Assembly: GCA_013397075.1 (NCBI GenBank)
Contig: VWZS01009792.1
Coordinates: 757,058 to 821,057 of the forward strand
Reading direction: 5' to 3'
DNA from: Rhabdornis inornatus
Lineage: Eukaryota; Chordata; Aves; Passeriformes; Rhabdornithidae
DNA: 64,000 nt
Each line of letters opens with the position of its first letter. The stretch's first letter is position 1. The notes beneath the pieces are model-generated. The model did not search any database. It was not told where the DNA came from and saw nothing but the letters and a program-made list of their open reading frames with translations. Of the stretch, positions 1 through 12,052 are shown piece after piece. The position numbers and the translations under genes were made by a program.

Positions 1-23
1 GGTGGTCTGTGGTCACCACTTAC

Positions 24-92
24 CCTCTCAATGAGCAACCTCGTGCCAGCCGTGTTCCTGCCGAGATTTGCAGCTAGGGCTGTCTTAGTGTA
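24..92 (-). other. Candidate internal exon, 69 nt, unidentified (weak)
   Basis: On the minus strand this interval follows TTTCAG (acceptor-like) and is followed by GTAAGTGG, a near-ideal splice donor. It is 69 nt, 23 codons with no stop, so it would be a phase-symmetric exon; the translation includes TALAANLGRNTAG. It holds several CpGs in AT-rich surroundings. Against it, the acceptor lacks a good pyrimidine tract. The plus strand is also open from base 1 to a TGA at 94-96, so the left edge is ambiguous. I do not recognise the peptide. Confidence 0.12.
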
Positions 93-1986
93 CTGAAATA
101 TTGCATTTATGTGCTTCACTGCTCGCTCCTTCCTCTTTTTTTGTAAGCAGAATATTATGAACAGCTTGAATGCCTTGAAATTCTGCTAATCTGTACGATT
201 TTCAACCAGACTTAAATGCATGACTGATTTGGTAGCAAGGACAGGTAAAACCATTGTATTCTGCCTAGTACATAATTATTAACATGTCAGTTATCTATTT
301 AATTTTTCAAAATTTCCATTAAATGTTTAAAAACATTTGTGTCTGTGGCTTTTGCAAACACACACTCTTGATACATATCTAATTTATTTTTTTGAGAGGT
401 TTACTCTTCTACCAAGTATTTATTAGCCTACATGGAATTCATAGGCTAGTGGAGAACTCATTTATTTATTTAGTAATTTTCTTGGTTATTGACTATGCAA
501 AAGTTTCCACTAATGAGAATTCTTCCCTGTTGTGAATCATTAATACATTAAGCACACTTCAGATTCCTCCAGTAATGATACAATGAGAATTGCTTAGCTG
601 ATTTAAATGACACAGATGTAGTACTAATTATACATTTTAAATTGGCAACAAACACAATTAATTTACTGATTACCAAAAACAAAAGTAAACTTTTTTTATT
701 ATAGTAATTTGCTATAATTTATCACACTGCCATTTTCTTTGTGTAATATTTATGCATTTGACAAACCTACAAAGAGATATGTAATTAGACCTGTTTCATC
801 CATCACTGGCTGCCTTTTAACCAGAGGTTTTACATGAACAGCTTACAAAGACACTATGAGATTAACCAAATCATTATGGCGCCATCTTTTAAATCAACAA
901 ATGCATTTTTTTTGCTATTTATGTGGATTATCAAAATGTAATTGTTTAATTTAATTTACGTTCCTGAAGGTATTTTACAGAGCTATTGTTTGGGTGGTGG
1001 TTTGTTTGATTGTAGTTTAGCAGAACTGTGTTTGATTGCAATTTTTTTGTAAAAACTTGAAACAAAATTCTTTTATAGGCATTTTTTAAGAGAAAAACCT
1101 CAAACTATACTGCACAGAATAAAAATCTTTATTCCCATGGTAGCAAAAACCCCCTCTCTAAATGCTTTTTGCTTGGGAAAGTTTGAAATTATTTGTCCAT
1201 AGATTTGGAAAATCCAAAATGAGGCCAATGTTTTATTTTCATTTAAGGCTATAGTTTGGGCATTAAAAATCTTCAAGCATTAGAAATCTCCATATCAAGC
1301 TATGTCACCAAGTCATTTATTTGCCTGTTAAATACTGTCTTTAAAGAGCTACATCCTGGTGCCTGTAGTGCCATGGAAACTTGCCACGTGTATGGCATCA
1401 TTAAAGTAGTCTTTGAAGTCTATATTAATATAGGACAGACAGGAATATCTTCGAAGAGATTGTAATTCCTTCCTCTGGTGTAAATCTTTGCAGTTAGTGT
1501 AGAACCAGGAATTAAAAGCAACAAACTAGAAACCAACCCCCACCTTCCAGATTCCCCCCTCCCCAAACCAATAGAGGCAGAACTCCCTTTCTTATTCTGT
1601 ATTTTCATGTCAGTGATCTTTCTAGAGGAAAGATCTATGAGTAATGTTTTTATGGATTGAAAAGTCTTTCAGTTAATTTAAAAACTATGTGCATTTTCAG
1701 GTAGTGACACTGTTCTGACCACTTCAGGCTAGAGAAGCAAATTTTACCAGAACGTGTGATGTCCTTTAATCTGTGCCTTCATGATGCTTGACATCCTTTT
1801 TTTTGTTGAGAACTGTTTTGTTTTCCATTGAGTTTTTCTAAGTCAGAAATTTTGCCACTTGATTTTTCTAGGTGTGTAATGGGTGCAAAAGGAGTATGAA
1901 ATCTCCTATTTGAAATGGAATTCCACAACAAAAAGTTTTCGTCATCATGGTTTTGTTCCACTCTGGAAATTATTATTAATTTCTAG
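93..1986. other. AT-rich non-coding DNA
   Basis: Long runs of A/T with stops in all frames and no repeat family that I recognise. Short open frames at 1256-1465 (plus) and 1420-1608 (minus) resemble nothing known and lack exon-like borders. An AATAAA lies near 1119, but such hexamers are expected by chance at this base composition. Confidence 0.6.
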
Positions 1987-2117
1987 GAAATAATAATATA
2001 TCTAAGTGGAGCATGGGATCTCCTGAAGAGAGTACAGAATTCAGTTTCCTTGGACACCATCAATAGCAGTGCTAGTGATGACAAGTGCCAACAGCAGCAG
2101 CAGAGTTCTTGTCCCAG
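1987..2117 (+). other. Candidate coding exon, 131 nt, unidentified
   Basis: The interval is bounded by an acceptor-like TTTCTAG (AG at 1985-1986) and a strong donor, CCCAG followed by GTGAGAAAAG (GT at 2118-2119). One frame is open throughout for 43 codons plus 2 nt and starts in phase 0. The translation contains LLKRVQNSVSLDTINSS and then a run of five glutamines from CAA and CAG codons. The Ser/Asn/Asp-rich, Gln-ending composition looks more protein-like than the chance frames nearby. The acceptor's pyrimidine tract is weak, and an alternative AG lies a few bases inside. I do not recognise the protein. It could be an alternative exon, a lncRNA exon or chance. Confidence 0.2.
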
Positions 2118-2483
2118 GTGAGAAAAGGTGCATTTGAAGGAGATGCATGTCCATGCTCTCTTCTAGAATGTTGATTTGTTCCTTATCATCTATCTACATC
2201 TAGAATCACAGCCACCTGCCAAGAATCACTTTTCCATCTGTTTTCCCAAAGTATTCCTAAAATCCCAGACAATGCTCTGCCCCACCAACTTATCTTACAT
2301 TTTCAACAATGAATCACCTACTCAGGGAGGAGAAGCATTTATTTCCATTTTATAAAACATTTATTTCTGCATTTATTTATTCTTTATTAAACATTAGTTT
2401 GGTGATGAACACTTCCACAATGTGTTTTCTTAATTTTAATTTATTTGTCCTTCCTTTTTTATTTTTTTTCTCTTTTTTTTAAG
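2118..2483. other. Non-coding DNA between two exon candidates
   Basis: Ordinary AT-rich sequence. It ends in a strong pyrimidine run (about 2453-2480), the kind of tract that precedes a splice acceptor. Nothing else recognised. Confidence 0.5.
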
Positions 2484-2513
2484 GAGGGAAGATGTGTAGT
2501 GGCAAGTGTACAG
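2484..2513 (+). other. Candidate 30-nt microexon (weak)
   Basis: A long T/C tract ending in TTTAAG immediately precedes position 2484, and CAG followed by GTATGG, a good donor, ends at 2513. The 30 nt are open as ten codons in phase 0. If spliced from the candidate exon ending at 2117 (phase 2), the frame would instead stop at a TAG after five codons. The splice borders are better than average, but 30 nt is too short for a protein-level judgement, and chance is quite possible. Confidence 0.12.
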
Positions 2514-5500
2514 GTATGGACATGTAGTTATCTGGAAACAATTAAAATTCCCTTTTAAAAGTAGAAAATAGAAATTTCATTATGTATATAATTTCATTGT
2601 GCTGTACCTTTAAAAAGAAATATGCAGTTGTTCTTGAACTGTTAAACTATATGTGTCACTGATTTATCCTGTTACCAGAAGGATCTCATGTGTCACTTGG
2701 CAGAATGACAGCTTTTTTTCCTAGTCTATTGTATAATTGTGTTTTGTTAGCTGTTTTTATTTTATAAATACTGTTCTAAAGGGATCTCTGAAGATCAAGA
2801 TTTTTGATGCAGTATTTTTCTTTGCTGTTCTTTGATGTTGACCTTCCCCCACTCCCCTCACAGCAACAAGCACAATATTCTGTTCTCAAAAAGTTACCAA
2901 ATCTATGTCGGGAAAAAAAGCATTTATTTTTCACGTCAGAGTTTTTGCAAGCGGGCCAACTCCATTCCAGCAGATTCCTCACTGAAACTTTCCTGAAATA
3001 ATTTTTCTAGAAAAAAATAGGCTCATGAAAATTTTCTTTATTTAAAAATCTGCAGAGAGGATCCAGTGCTATCATTCTTCATATGTTTGACTACACAAGC
3101 TTAGAACACTGGCATTAGTATTTGTTATTTTTCCTTCTGACAATTTCCCCTTCTAGCAAAAGCAGTGACATAGAGCCTCTGCCTGTACATTTAGAATGAG
3201 AAGTTTCTCCTGTAATATTTAATTGAAATCCTTCTTATTGGAATATAACTGAATTATTCTTATCCTATCTTTTGGTAGTTATGGAAAGAAATTATTTGTT
3301 GCTTGCTTTACAACGAATTCTAGATATTGTTCTTAAAAACGCTGTTTTTAAGTCCTTCCTTTTCTTTATCTTGTCTTCATTATACTGAACATATCCAGTT
3401 TCCTTAGCCAGTCTTCCCAGATCCTGCTTGTGAAACATCTTGTCAGTCTTAAGGCTTCCCTCGGGGTTCTCTGCAGCCTCTCTGCCTTTCTCACACAGAA
3501 GTGGCCCAACCCAATAGTGTTTCAGCTGAGCTTCCTTGTTGCCAGGAGAGCAGAAAACTTCACATGTCTTTCCCATGACACTTGAAAAATAATTTTTCAG
3601 ATTGACATTTACTAGTTTTGCCCTGGCATTCAGTTTTCGGCTTCTGTTCAGTTTGAGCTGCTATCACTTCAATGTTGTTTTAACTGCTGCTTTGACAGGT
3701 AGGTAACATTTTGTATTTTTTATTTTTTTTTTTGAAGTGAAATATTGGAATTTTGCCTCCAGTGAATTGAATTGATATTATAGCTCTGATCCAATTTCTG
3801 AAATTAGTGTGAAATCTAATCCTGCTCTTGAGGTTGCCTGCAACCCCTCCCAGCTCAGTGATAGCCATAAATGTTGTAACATATTTTCTATCCGAGTTGT
3901 TAACGAAAATATTTGGAGTTTACCAGCTTTTTGCCAAGACCTTGCATGCTACAACCTGCAGGTTTGGCAGTGAACCCTCCCTTTGGGAACTGCTCTTCAG
4001 ATCGTGGTGCATGGCATAGCTGTTCTAATGGCTCAGAATTAGATGCATGTATATTCTATTTTGTATTTCTTAAAAGAGGTGCACCTGAGTAGGTGAGGTC
4101 CAAGCCTCAAAACTTTTGTGCTGGCAGTGCCTGGGCATGCTGAGCTGGAGGAAACTTCTGGAAGGGGAGCAAGCCCAGAATGCTCCTAAGAGATGTGCTG
4201 TAACAAGTGCAGGAGAAGCCTGTTCTCCAGTCTGGCTTCCAAGTGTGACAACTTTCTGTGGTTTCATGAGTTGCAAAAACTTCATACCTAGTCTCTCCTG
4301 GGTCCTTAGGAAAGTGGCATTTGGTGGCTGGAGGCTGTCAGCCCTGTCTATTATTGGAGCAGTCTATTAAGAGGAGCAGTTGTGAGCTTTTATTTTATTT
4401 TTTTTTTTGAGATTTTTCTGACTACACTAAATGTAGTCTTCTGTAGAGAGATTCTCCAAAGCTTTGACAATGGCCAGAGCCTGGTGTGGGATATAAAGCC
4501 TTGAGGAGTTAGGGAGAAACCCTTCCACAAAGTTCCTGTGGCCTGGAAAAATGCTCTGTACTGTCTCATCCCACAGAGACAGAGGGGCAGAGAGGGAGCT
4601 GGGGAAGTTGTCATTGTTCTCCAGCCTTCTTGCCTAGTGGACACCAGTGGCTGACTCTGGCAATCAGGATAACTTCCTATTATTGAATCAATGCTTAAAC
4701 TATCTGTAAGACATTGATGATAAATCAGAATGTGAACTTATATTCTAATTATGGAATTAGACACTTGCAGCTGTCCTGGCATCTTCAAGGTTACAATATT
4801 TATCTCAAACCGTTCAATGGAAAATGCTTGACCTGATGAGGGTTTGTGTCCTCTCAAATAAACTATAATTTATACAAGTATATATTCTCAGCACATTTGA
4901 AAACTAAATAATCAAAATTATCTGAGCATAGGAAATTTATAGTCTGGCTTAGCTGTCACCTTCTGGAATCTGGATTTGCAACCTGATAGATTTTGTAGCT
5001 CAGCAGACTAGCTGATATAATGACATGGCCTTTTAGAATTGCCAGCTGTAGAACTAATTTTGGCTGGAGGAGTGGCCAGATGTATTCCTCACTGTCCTCA
5101 GTCTGAACTGGGTTAGTGGGGACTATAAATAGCTTCATAAATATTTTACTATGTCTACATTTTTGCACTGGTGTAAAAGATAGGAGGATAGATTGTTCAG
5201 GTTCCTTGTGAGTAACACCAAACAGGGCCAATAAAAAAAAATACCCTTTCTTTAAATAAGTCCATTTCGTAATATCTCTGTAATGTTTCCCCTTTGGGCT
5301 GGCCAATGGTTGGTAATAGCACCATTCCTCTCTTCTTCAACTGATGCTGGTGCTGAAAAAATGACTATAAAGAAATGGTGGTTCCTGTTGACTTTAGCCA
5401 AGAAAATACTTTTTTAATGAGAAGATGAACAGCACAAGTACTTTTGTCCAAACAAAAAGGGAGTATTTTGTATTTCTTTCTTTTTTATCTGCTGATCTGA

Positions 5501-7093
5501 GCAGGAACCTCTGTTCCAGATTTAAATGCTGTCTTTCAACTGAAGAGGGATGTGTCTATGTTGTCAATACAAGTCCCTTCACTTGCCTTTACCCAAGATT
5601 ACTCCAGGTATGCCATTAAACTTCACCTTTAAGGTTGCTCATTGGCAATTTATGGAACCGAAGGCAATACAGAAAGACAAAAATAATCTACTTTCATTTG
5701 TGTCCCATGGCTGCAAGAAAGAATTTGTGTTGGTTTGAGTCAGGGTGTCTTTTTCTCACAATGGTAAAAAACCCCCAAAATAAAACCAGATAAACAAACC
5801 CAACTGGAAGCGGGAAAAGAACTACTCACAGAAAGTGTCTTCCTGCTATTCTGGATATTGAACTGGGAAATTTAAGTGATAGTCTACCTGATTTTCATTT
5901 TTAAAAAATCATACAAATAAAGCTAGCTAGCTTGTGCTCATTTGTACTTGTTTTAGGGAAATATATTTCAAGGATTTGTTACTAGAAAAATCTGTAGCAA
6001 TTAGTGGCATAGGATTACTGATCTAAGTTTTGACTGTAGCAAACCTGAGCACTGTTCACTCCTTTCATAAATCAAGGAAGCCTTTGTGCTCATTTTGAAG
6101 TTTTACTGTAGTAAAGGGAGTTTAAGCTTGTTCTCAAAATGTGGTGTAAGGGGAAGTGCTTTACTAATTTATAAATGCAGCCCTTAATTTCCAGTATGCT
6201 GTGTTTCCAGCCTGTCCTAGTTATTATTCAGAGCAAAGATAGGATCTGTGACAGGTACAGGCCACAAAATCTGATTTTGTTTCATTCAAATAACCATTTG
6301 GCTGTGCCATATCTATAATCAGATGGATTAATGTTCCTTGGTTTTGCTCTTGGAGAGAAATCAAAGCTGTCTTTTAAAATAGACTCCTTGCCTGCTCTGC
6401 AATTCTTAGAGAAGGCCAACCCTCCCCCAAACAATTATCTTTGTTTTTCCTCCCTGAAGGCTTTGCTGGCCTGTGTCATGGGTGTAACATTTGGTCAAAA
6501 GTTATCCCACATTTCCATCATATCTGAATGGTTTTTTATGTGTTAAAAGCACTGTCTCCTGCTGCAGTCAAACGTGTTGAGGAGGAAGAGAAAGCAAGAA
6601 ATCTTTTTGGGTCTTTTTCAGTGAAATAATCATCATATCATCTATACATTGGCACCTCCCATAGTTTATTTGAGTTTTTCTAAAGTTTCACTCATTTCAG
6701 ATAATTTAGTTTCAAACTAGGAACACCCAGTATCCAGGGGCCTCTAATGGATGACTTAAACTGAGTAGTGAATATATTTAATTTGTAACTGTGTCTATGT
6801 AAGTTTTTCTTTGGAGGTCTGTGACTGGGATTTCAAATGGAGGAAAGTACAACTTCTAATATTTCTTATGTAAAAAACTCCATGTAGTTTTCTTTTTCAA
6901 GGACAGCCTTTTGTAACCACACCTAATTTTCTTTATGCTAGTTATTTTTCTTAATGTGATGCCACTAAGAGATGCTGATGTCTTTGAACATTCTTGGAAT
7001 AGTCCTATAAAATAAAACAGATTAATCTCAAGATTTTCACATAATGAAGCATGAGTATTATCAGTCTTGGATAATTATTAAACTGAAATTTTA
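2514..7093. other. Non-coding DNA, no recognised feature
   Basis: AT-rich sequence with scattered stops in all frames. Open frames of 60-116 codons (for example 4956-5306 on the minus strand) resemble no protein family that I know. No CR1, LTR or tandem repeat was recognised. The part from about 3340 to 4640 is somewhat less AT-rich than its surroundings, without an identifiable element. Confidence 0.6.
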
Positions 7094-7129
7094 TTCAACT
7101 TCAGTTGAACTTATTTCAACTGAAATAAG
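7094..7129. repeat. Two adjacent perfect hairpins
   Basis: Bases 7094-7109 form 7-bp inverted arms (TTCAACT / AGTTGAA) around a 2-base loop. Bases 7110-7129 form 9-bp arms (CTTATTTCA / TGAAATAAG) around a 2-base loop. The two abut, and both use the core TCAACT/AGTTGA. Seen directly. A function or a transposon-end origin is not shown. Confidence 0.7.
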
Positions 7130-8869
7130 TTGATTAAAGCTGACTGTTTAAAAGATGATTTTTTCATATTTGACTATTCTACTATACCTTAAAACACCCA
7201 AACAAAGAGTGAAAAGAAAGAAAAGAGGTGCAGGTCTGGTCCTTGGTGCCTCATGTTTTGGTACAGGGGACCAAGAACAACAGCAGGTATTCATTTGGAC
7301 ATCATATGGATATTTCTTCCATCAGGTTGCACTGGGAATAGGAATGAAGAAAGTGCTGTGATAGTCTAGAAGGTTTATAACTGAATATTTTGGTGCTAAA
7401 AATGTCTTAAAATTGATTGATCGGATGAGATATATGCACATAGGACTGACAGGACTCCTGAAAATACCTCTGAATATTGCTTTGCTGATTGGCAGTGCCT
7501 TTTCAACTGTTTATTTTACTTCTCTTTGAAAGATTCATGCAGCTGAGGGTAGAGAAGGTGGTTAAGGGATTTTTGCAGATGTCTTGTCTCAAACCTATAT
7601 TCTGTCAAACAATAGCTGGAACTTCTTTAGTGTTCCCTGGGGCTAAAAAGATGCAAAGAGCTCTCTGAGCAAGTGAAACTTCACCAATACCAGAGCTCAA
7701 ATTATTCTAACCCTCTTAGTTGTTTCCAAACACATGGAAATGTCTTGAGTGATATAAGCATCAGATCTAGGCTAGCAAATTTTTTCCCTAAATAATGTAA
7801 GTAGAACATAACATGTATTTTGCACACAATGGATAAACACTGTATTTTATATAGGCTGATCTGTGTGTTTTCTTTGCTTGAAGACAAACTCACCAGCTCT
7901 CAAGAAAAAGCTGAATGTTTGTCTTACAACTATGGTGACTGTTAAATAAAGGAATAGGAAGCAACTTTTCCATGAATCAGATGAAAAATCAGCAGAGTTT
8001 TTTTGTAAGTACAGATGTAATTAGTATATGAAGAATTTCATAGCCACACCAAGGGAAAATTTTTCCATCAGGTACAGCTAATTACTACAAGCCTAGATAA
8101 AATGTGAAGAAGAACAAGGTCTTATGACATGTAGATTCTCAAGGACTGTACAGGCTGTTCCTTATCTTTTGTTACTACTGATCAGAGTTGTAACTCAATA
8201 GGGTCAGAAGAAAGGGAAGTTAGGAGGGGATCTTACTCTATTTTCTATGATATAACAATTTTAAAATAAGATACAGAAGTGTGGTCAACATTTCAAAATT
8301 GGAAAAAGTGGAGTTGTCTGTTCTTTCTGAAGAAGTTTTCAGTCTCTGGTAGTGGGCTGGCATATGTTAATGAAGCATGAGCCAATGTCAGATTGACTTT
8401 TAATTAATGACAGTAACATACTTATTTCCTATCACTGGCATGAAGCAGTCCATTTAATTTTGTAGAATAAGATGGAAAAAATGATTATCCGTAGGGAGGA
8501 TGCTCAATTAGGAATTCACTATTGGACAGCAGCCTTATGAAGGAGAAGTTACAGCACAGTTCTTAAAATTCTTCCACAAATGGTTGCTGGCTCCAAAAAT
8601 AAAAATAAATAACTAATCTAAACTGTATGCAGTAGCCCTACATTGGAAGCTATGACTTGAAACTAAATAATAAAGACAGAGAAAGGAGACACTCTTCACA
8701 GAAGGGCATCAGCATTTAAGGAGTGCAACAGACTCTTTATAGTTCTTCAGAAAATGTTATGAGAAGACAAAAAAGAAAATTAAAGTGGAGCATAAAAAGA
8801 AATAAGAAGGAGCAATATATGAAGAGTATGAGAGCAATGTAAATGTCAGCCAGGGTCCAGACTATGTAT
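7130..8869. other. Non-coding DNA, no recognised feature
   Basis: AT-rich sequence without repeats or coding frames that I can support. Confidence 0.6.
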
Positions 8870-8990
8870 ACTTGGTTTTCTGGTTGGTGTTTCCTGGTTG
8901 CTTGGGTTGTTTTGGTTTTTGTGTTGACATTGTTTACAGGGGTTTTTTTTTTTGGTTGGTTTTGATTGTTTGTGGTGTTTCTGTTTTTGA
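8870..8990. repeat. T/G-rich simple-sequence tract
   Basis: Degenerate TTGG/TTTG-type repeats (GGTTTTGG, TTGGTTGG, TTTGTGG) with a T run near 8943-8952. This kind of low-complexity T/G tract is common in bird genomes. No transposon body is recognised beside it. Confidence 0.6.
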
Positions 8991-11990
8991 AAAATATATA
9001 GGATTTACTGAAAGTAACTTGCCCATTTAGGAAGGGATATAAACTGAAACATTTTCAGAACATGTATTTTGATTTTTTGGGTTATGGGGAAAAAAATCTC
9101 TAATGAGTTCCAACACAGAATGAGTGGTGGAGATAAAAAGGACAGGGAAGATATGAAGGCTCATAGATCCAACTTTTCTTGGATCACTCCTAATAAATAC
9201 AAGTCTGAGATCTAAGGAGTGCTTTTTTAGCATTTCAGGTATTCAGAGCCTTCTAGGCCTCCTGAAAAGACAAAGCGGCTAGAAAATGCTGATGCCACTG
9301 AGACAGGTATTATTTGGAAATGAACTTAGGATATTTTTTATTTACTTTTTCAATTTATCTTTATTGCTTTAAAACAATAACAAACTCACAAAAAAACCCA
9401 ATTTTCTGAGGCATATGTAGTTCTCCACTTGGAGAAAAACATAATTTGTCCTTTAATTCTTTCTGCAGTATTGCTCATAGATTGATTCTCCCTTTTTGTA
9501 TGAAACTTTGCTGATGTTGTTGGTTTCTTTATAATACACTTTAAAGCAGTATTTGATATTACTTCTGTCAGGTGAATTAGTCCTGAACTCAGAATTATGC
9601 TGCACTCTTTAAACTGATCTAGCAGCAGTGGTATGGGCATCAATTATCATGCACTCCACTGAAAGGATGTCCAGCTTTTGCTGCTTGTAGTTTAACCTTC
9701 TCCATTTCTTTCCATTTTCCTGGATTTGGTTCCACCTTGCATTATTATTTTTTTAAATTAACTTTTTATATTTCTGCAGTATCCAGAGGCCAGGGTCCTG
9801 GTTAAAAATAGAGTTGCTCATTGAACTTTGTGGAGCTGCAAAGTCTGCTATCAGTCCGTGAGGAGAATGGAGTCCTGAATTTTAAAATAAGCTGTGCATT
9901 TACTTTAATTTCAATCCTTTCCCCCTCCTTCTCTGGAAAACCTAATTCCATGCTTTCCTTTACACTTGGAGTCTCTACCCCCTTTTTTCTCTCACATCCT
10001 CTTGCTGGGCCCCACTTCAGCCCACGAACTCCACTGGTACAGAGTGGGGGAGCTGTACTGCCTCTCCTTTCTTGCTGAGACTTGTTCTCCTGGCTGGGTG
10101 CCTCTCTTCCTATCTGAAAACCTTTTTCTCGTTTCCAGCTCTGTCCAGAGGATTGGATTACCAGATGTGTGCATTTATTCACTCACCTAGCTGCATTAAT
10201 GGATGTGTAGCAGTAACCTCAACAGGTTTTCAAATAAAATGTTCTCGGGTAGTGGGAAAAGGAAGGAAGGAAGGATTGTTCATTTGCTCTGTCTTGAGTG
10301 CATAGAGTTACCCGGGACAAAACAATCCTCTTTATGGTGATCTTATGGAATGGCTGGATATGCCTTTTTATTAACCTTCTAGTACCATGACTGGCAGGTA
10401 CAAACATTTGCAGACAATATAGTTCATCCAGCACTTTACTGGAACTTTTATGCTACACTGTGGTATGAGTAGCATGGTGGATAAAGGCCATTATTATTGC
10501 AGCACAAGATAGATCTAGGTTAGGGGTTTTTGCCTTTCATTTCCATTTTAAGTGAAAACAATTCTGGCTCCCCATTAGACCGTCCATGTCAGGAAAAGTC
10601 GTGTTAGACCTTCTCATCATGTTTCCTGGTTTGCTGGAGTGTTATAATGAAAACTCTTAGAAGTTAATGCAGCACTTGAAACTGCCACACTATTCAGAGT
10701 TCAAAAAATAATAATAAAAAAAAAAAAATCGTGTTCCAGTGTGTGTCATCAGTTATCAACAACACAATAAAAATGTAGTAACAAGAATAGCAACACTATC
10801 CAGGTACCTTGCACTTCGCTTCAGCTGGTTTGAGTTACTTTCAGCTCTTATGTAAAGGATTTAATAGCTGAAAGCATTTTGCTGCTTGTGGTATTTGTTA
10901 GAAATGTAATCTGAACTACTTCAATGGAGGAACACCTGATCAAATTTTCAGTGACAAGAGACCAACTGTTTCAGTTTTGAAGTCAGCCTTGACTTTTCAG
11001 CATGAGAAAACAAAGATGAAGTAATCCCTTGTTGGGTGTTCACAAACAGCAGGATGTAGCTTTCCAAACAGCGTTGGGGCAATGGGATGTGACACTTGAG
11101 AGGACATGGTTTGTGGCCATGTGAGACAGGAGATGTTTTGAAGCTGGGCTGTGTAAATTTCCACACCAAAAAGCTGCACAGCATTCCTATGGAGATACAT
11201 GCATAAGACAACAGATGACATATATGCCATACATGGCATCTGACAATAATTAAGGGAATGTGCTCGCTTTTTTTGTGTCAAGGCTTGGCAAGATTTGACT
11301 GCTGTCCATTGCTTTATTTGACTTTGCCATGTGGAGTTGCTCTGTTTTCCTGCACATAGCAAAATTTTATCACGTAAGGGAGCTTTCTTGACTGGTTTTA
11401 ACTAGGCACACTTGGGTTTGAAGTATGACTTGATGTCTGGTACTAAGTACTAAAAGAGAGATGTAACATTGCCTTTCTCCTTTACCCACCTTCCACAGTA
11501 AAACAAGAAGAGTTTCTTGTGCATTGAGTGCAGTGTGTGGAGGAAAGGAGAAATCGAAACAGCTGCAATGCTTTCTGAAAAAAAAAAAAGATATTACTTC
11601 AAGTTCCAGAATTTGAGACAATATTGTTTGCATTTGGAATATCATATATAGGAACAATCTGGGATCAGTCATGTCTAAACATTTCTTTTTATTCATGTGC
11701 TTCTGAAGCAAATCTTACCAGTTACTGTCTCAGTGTCCATGCATAACACACACATGGGAAAACATGTACCTTTTCCTGACAGCAGTACCCACTGGAGCTT
11801 TCTCTGTCCAGGTCTAATCTTTTCCTTGCACATAAACAAGTGTGTTTCTTGTTGCTGTGTATAAATTATCATTCCTGATATTTTTATCTGGAAATACATT
11901 GAATCTTAGTCCTGGAACTAAATACTCTGCATCATGGAAATTGCTGGTGACATGAGAGATATTCGTGGAAATTATTAGTTTTGGTTTACT
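8991..11990. other. Non-coding DNA with minor simple repeats
   Basis: No gene recognised. It contains a pyrimidine-rich stretch near 9910-10140, a short GGAA repeat near 10257-10275 and an A run near 10717-10728. The open frame of 126 codons on the minus strand at 9802-10182 lies in the pyrimidine-rich stretch and has a Lys/Glu/Arg-rich translation, as purine-biased DNA gives by chance. Confidence 0.55.
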
Positions 11991-12052
11991 GCAACAACAA
12001 CAACAAAACAAAAAACAAGCCCAAAACAAACAGAAAACCCAACCAAAAAAAA
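11991..12052. repeat. CAA microsatellite and A/C-rich tract
   Basis: Four or five CAA units followed by degenerate CAAAA and CCAAAA units. Simple sequence seen directly. The Gln/Lys-rich frame that crosses it is a by-product. Confidence 0.75.

Noticed and set aside
9802..10182. Minus-strand open frame of 126 codons
   Set aside because: Lys/Glu/Arg/Ser-rich translation of a purine-biased strand. No homology recognised and no splice borders.
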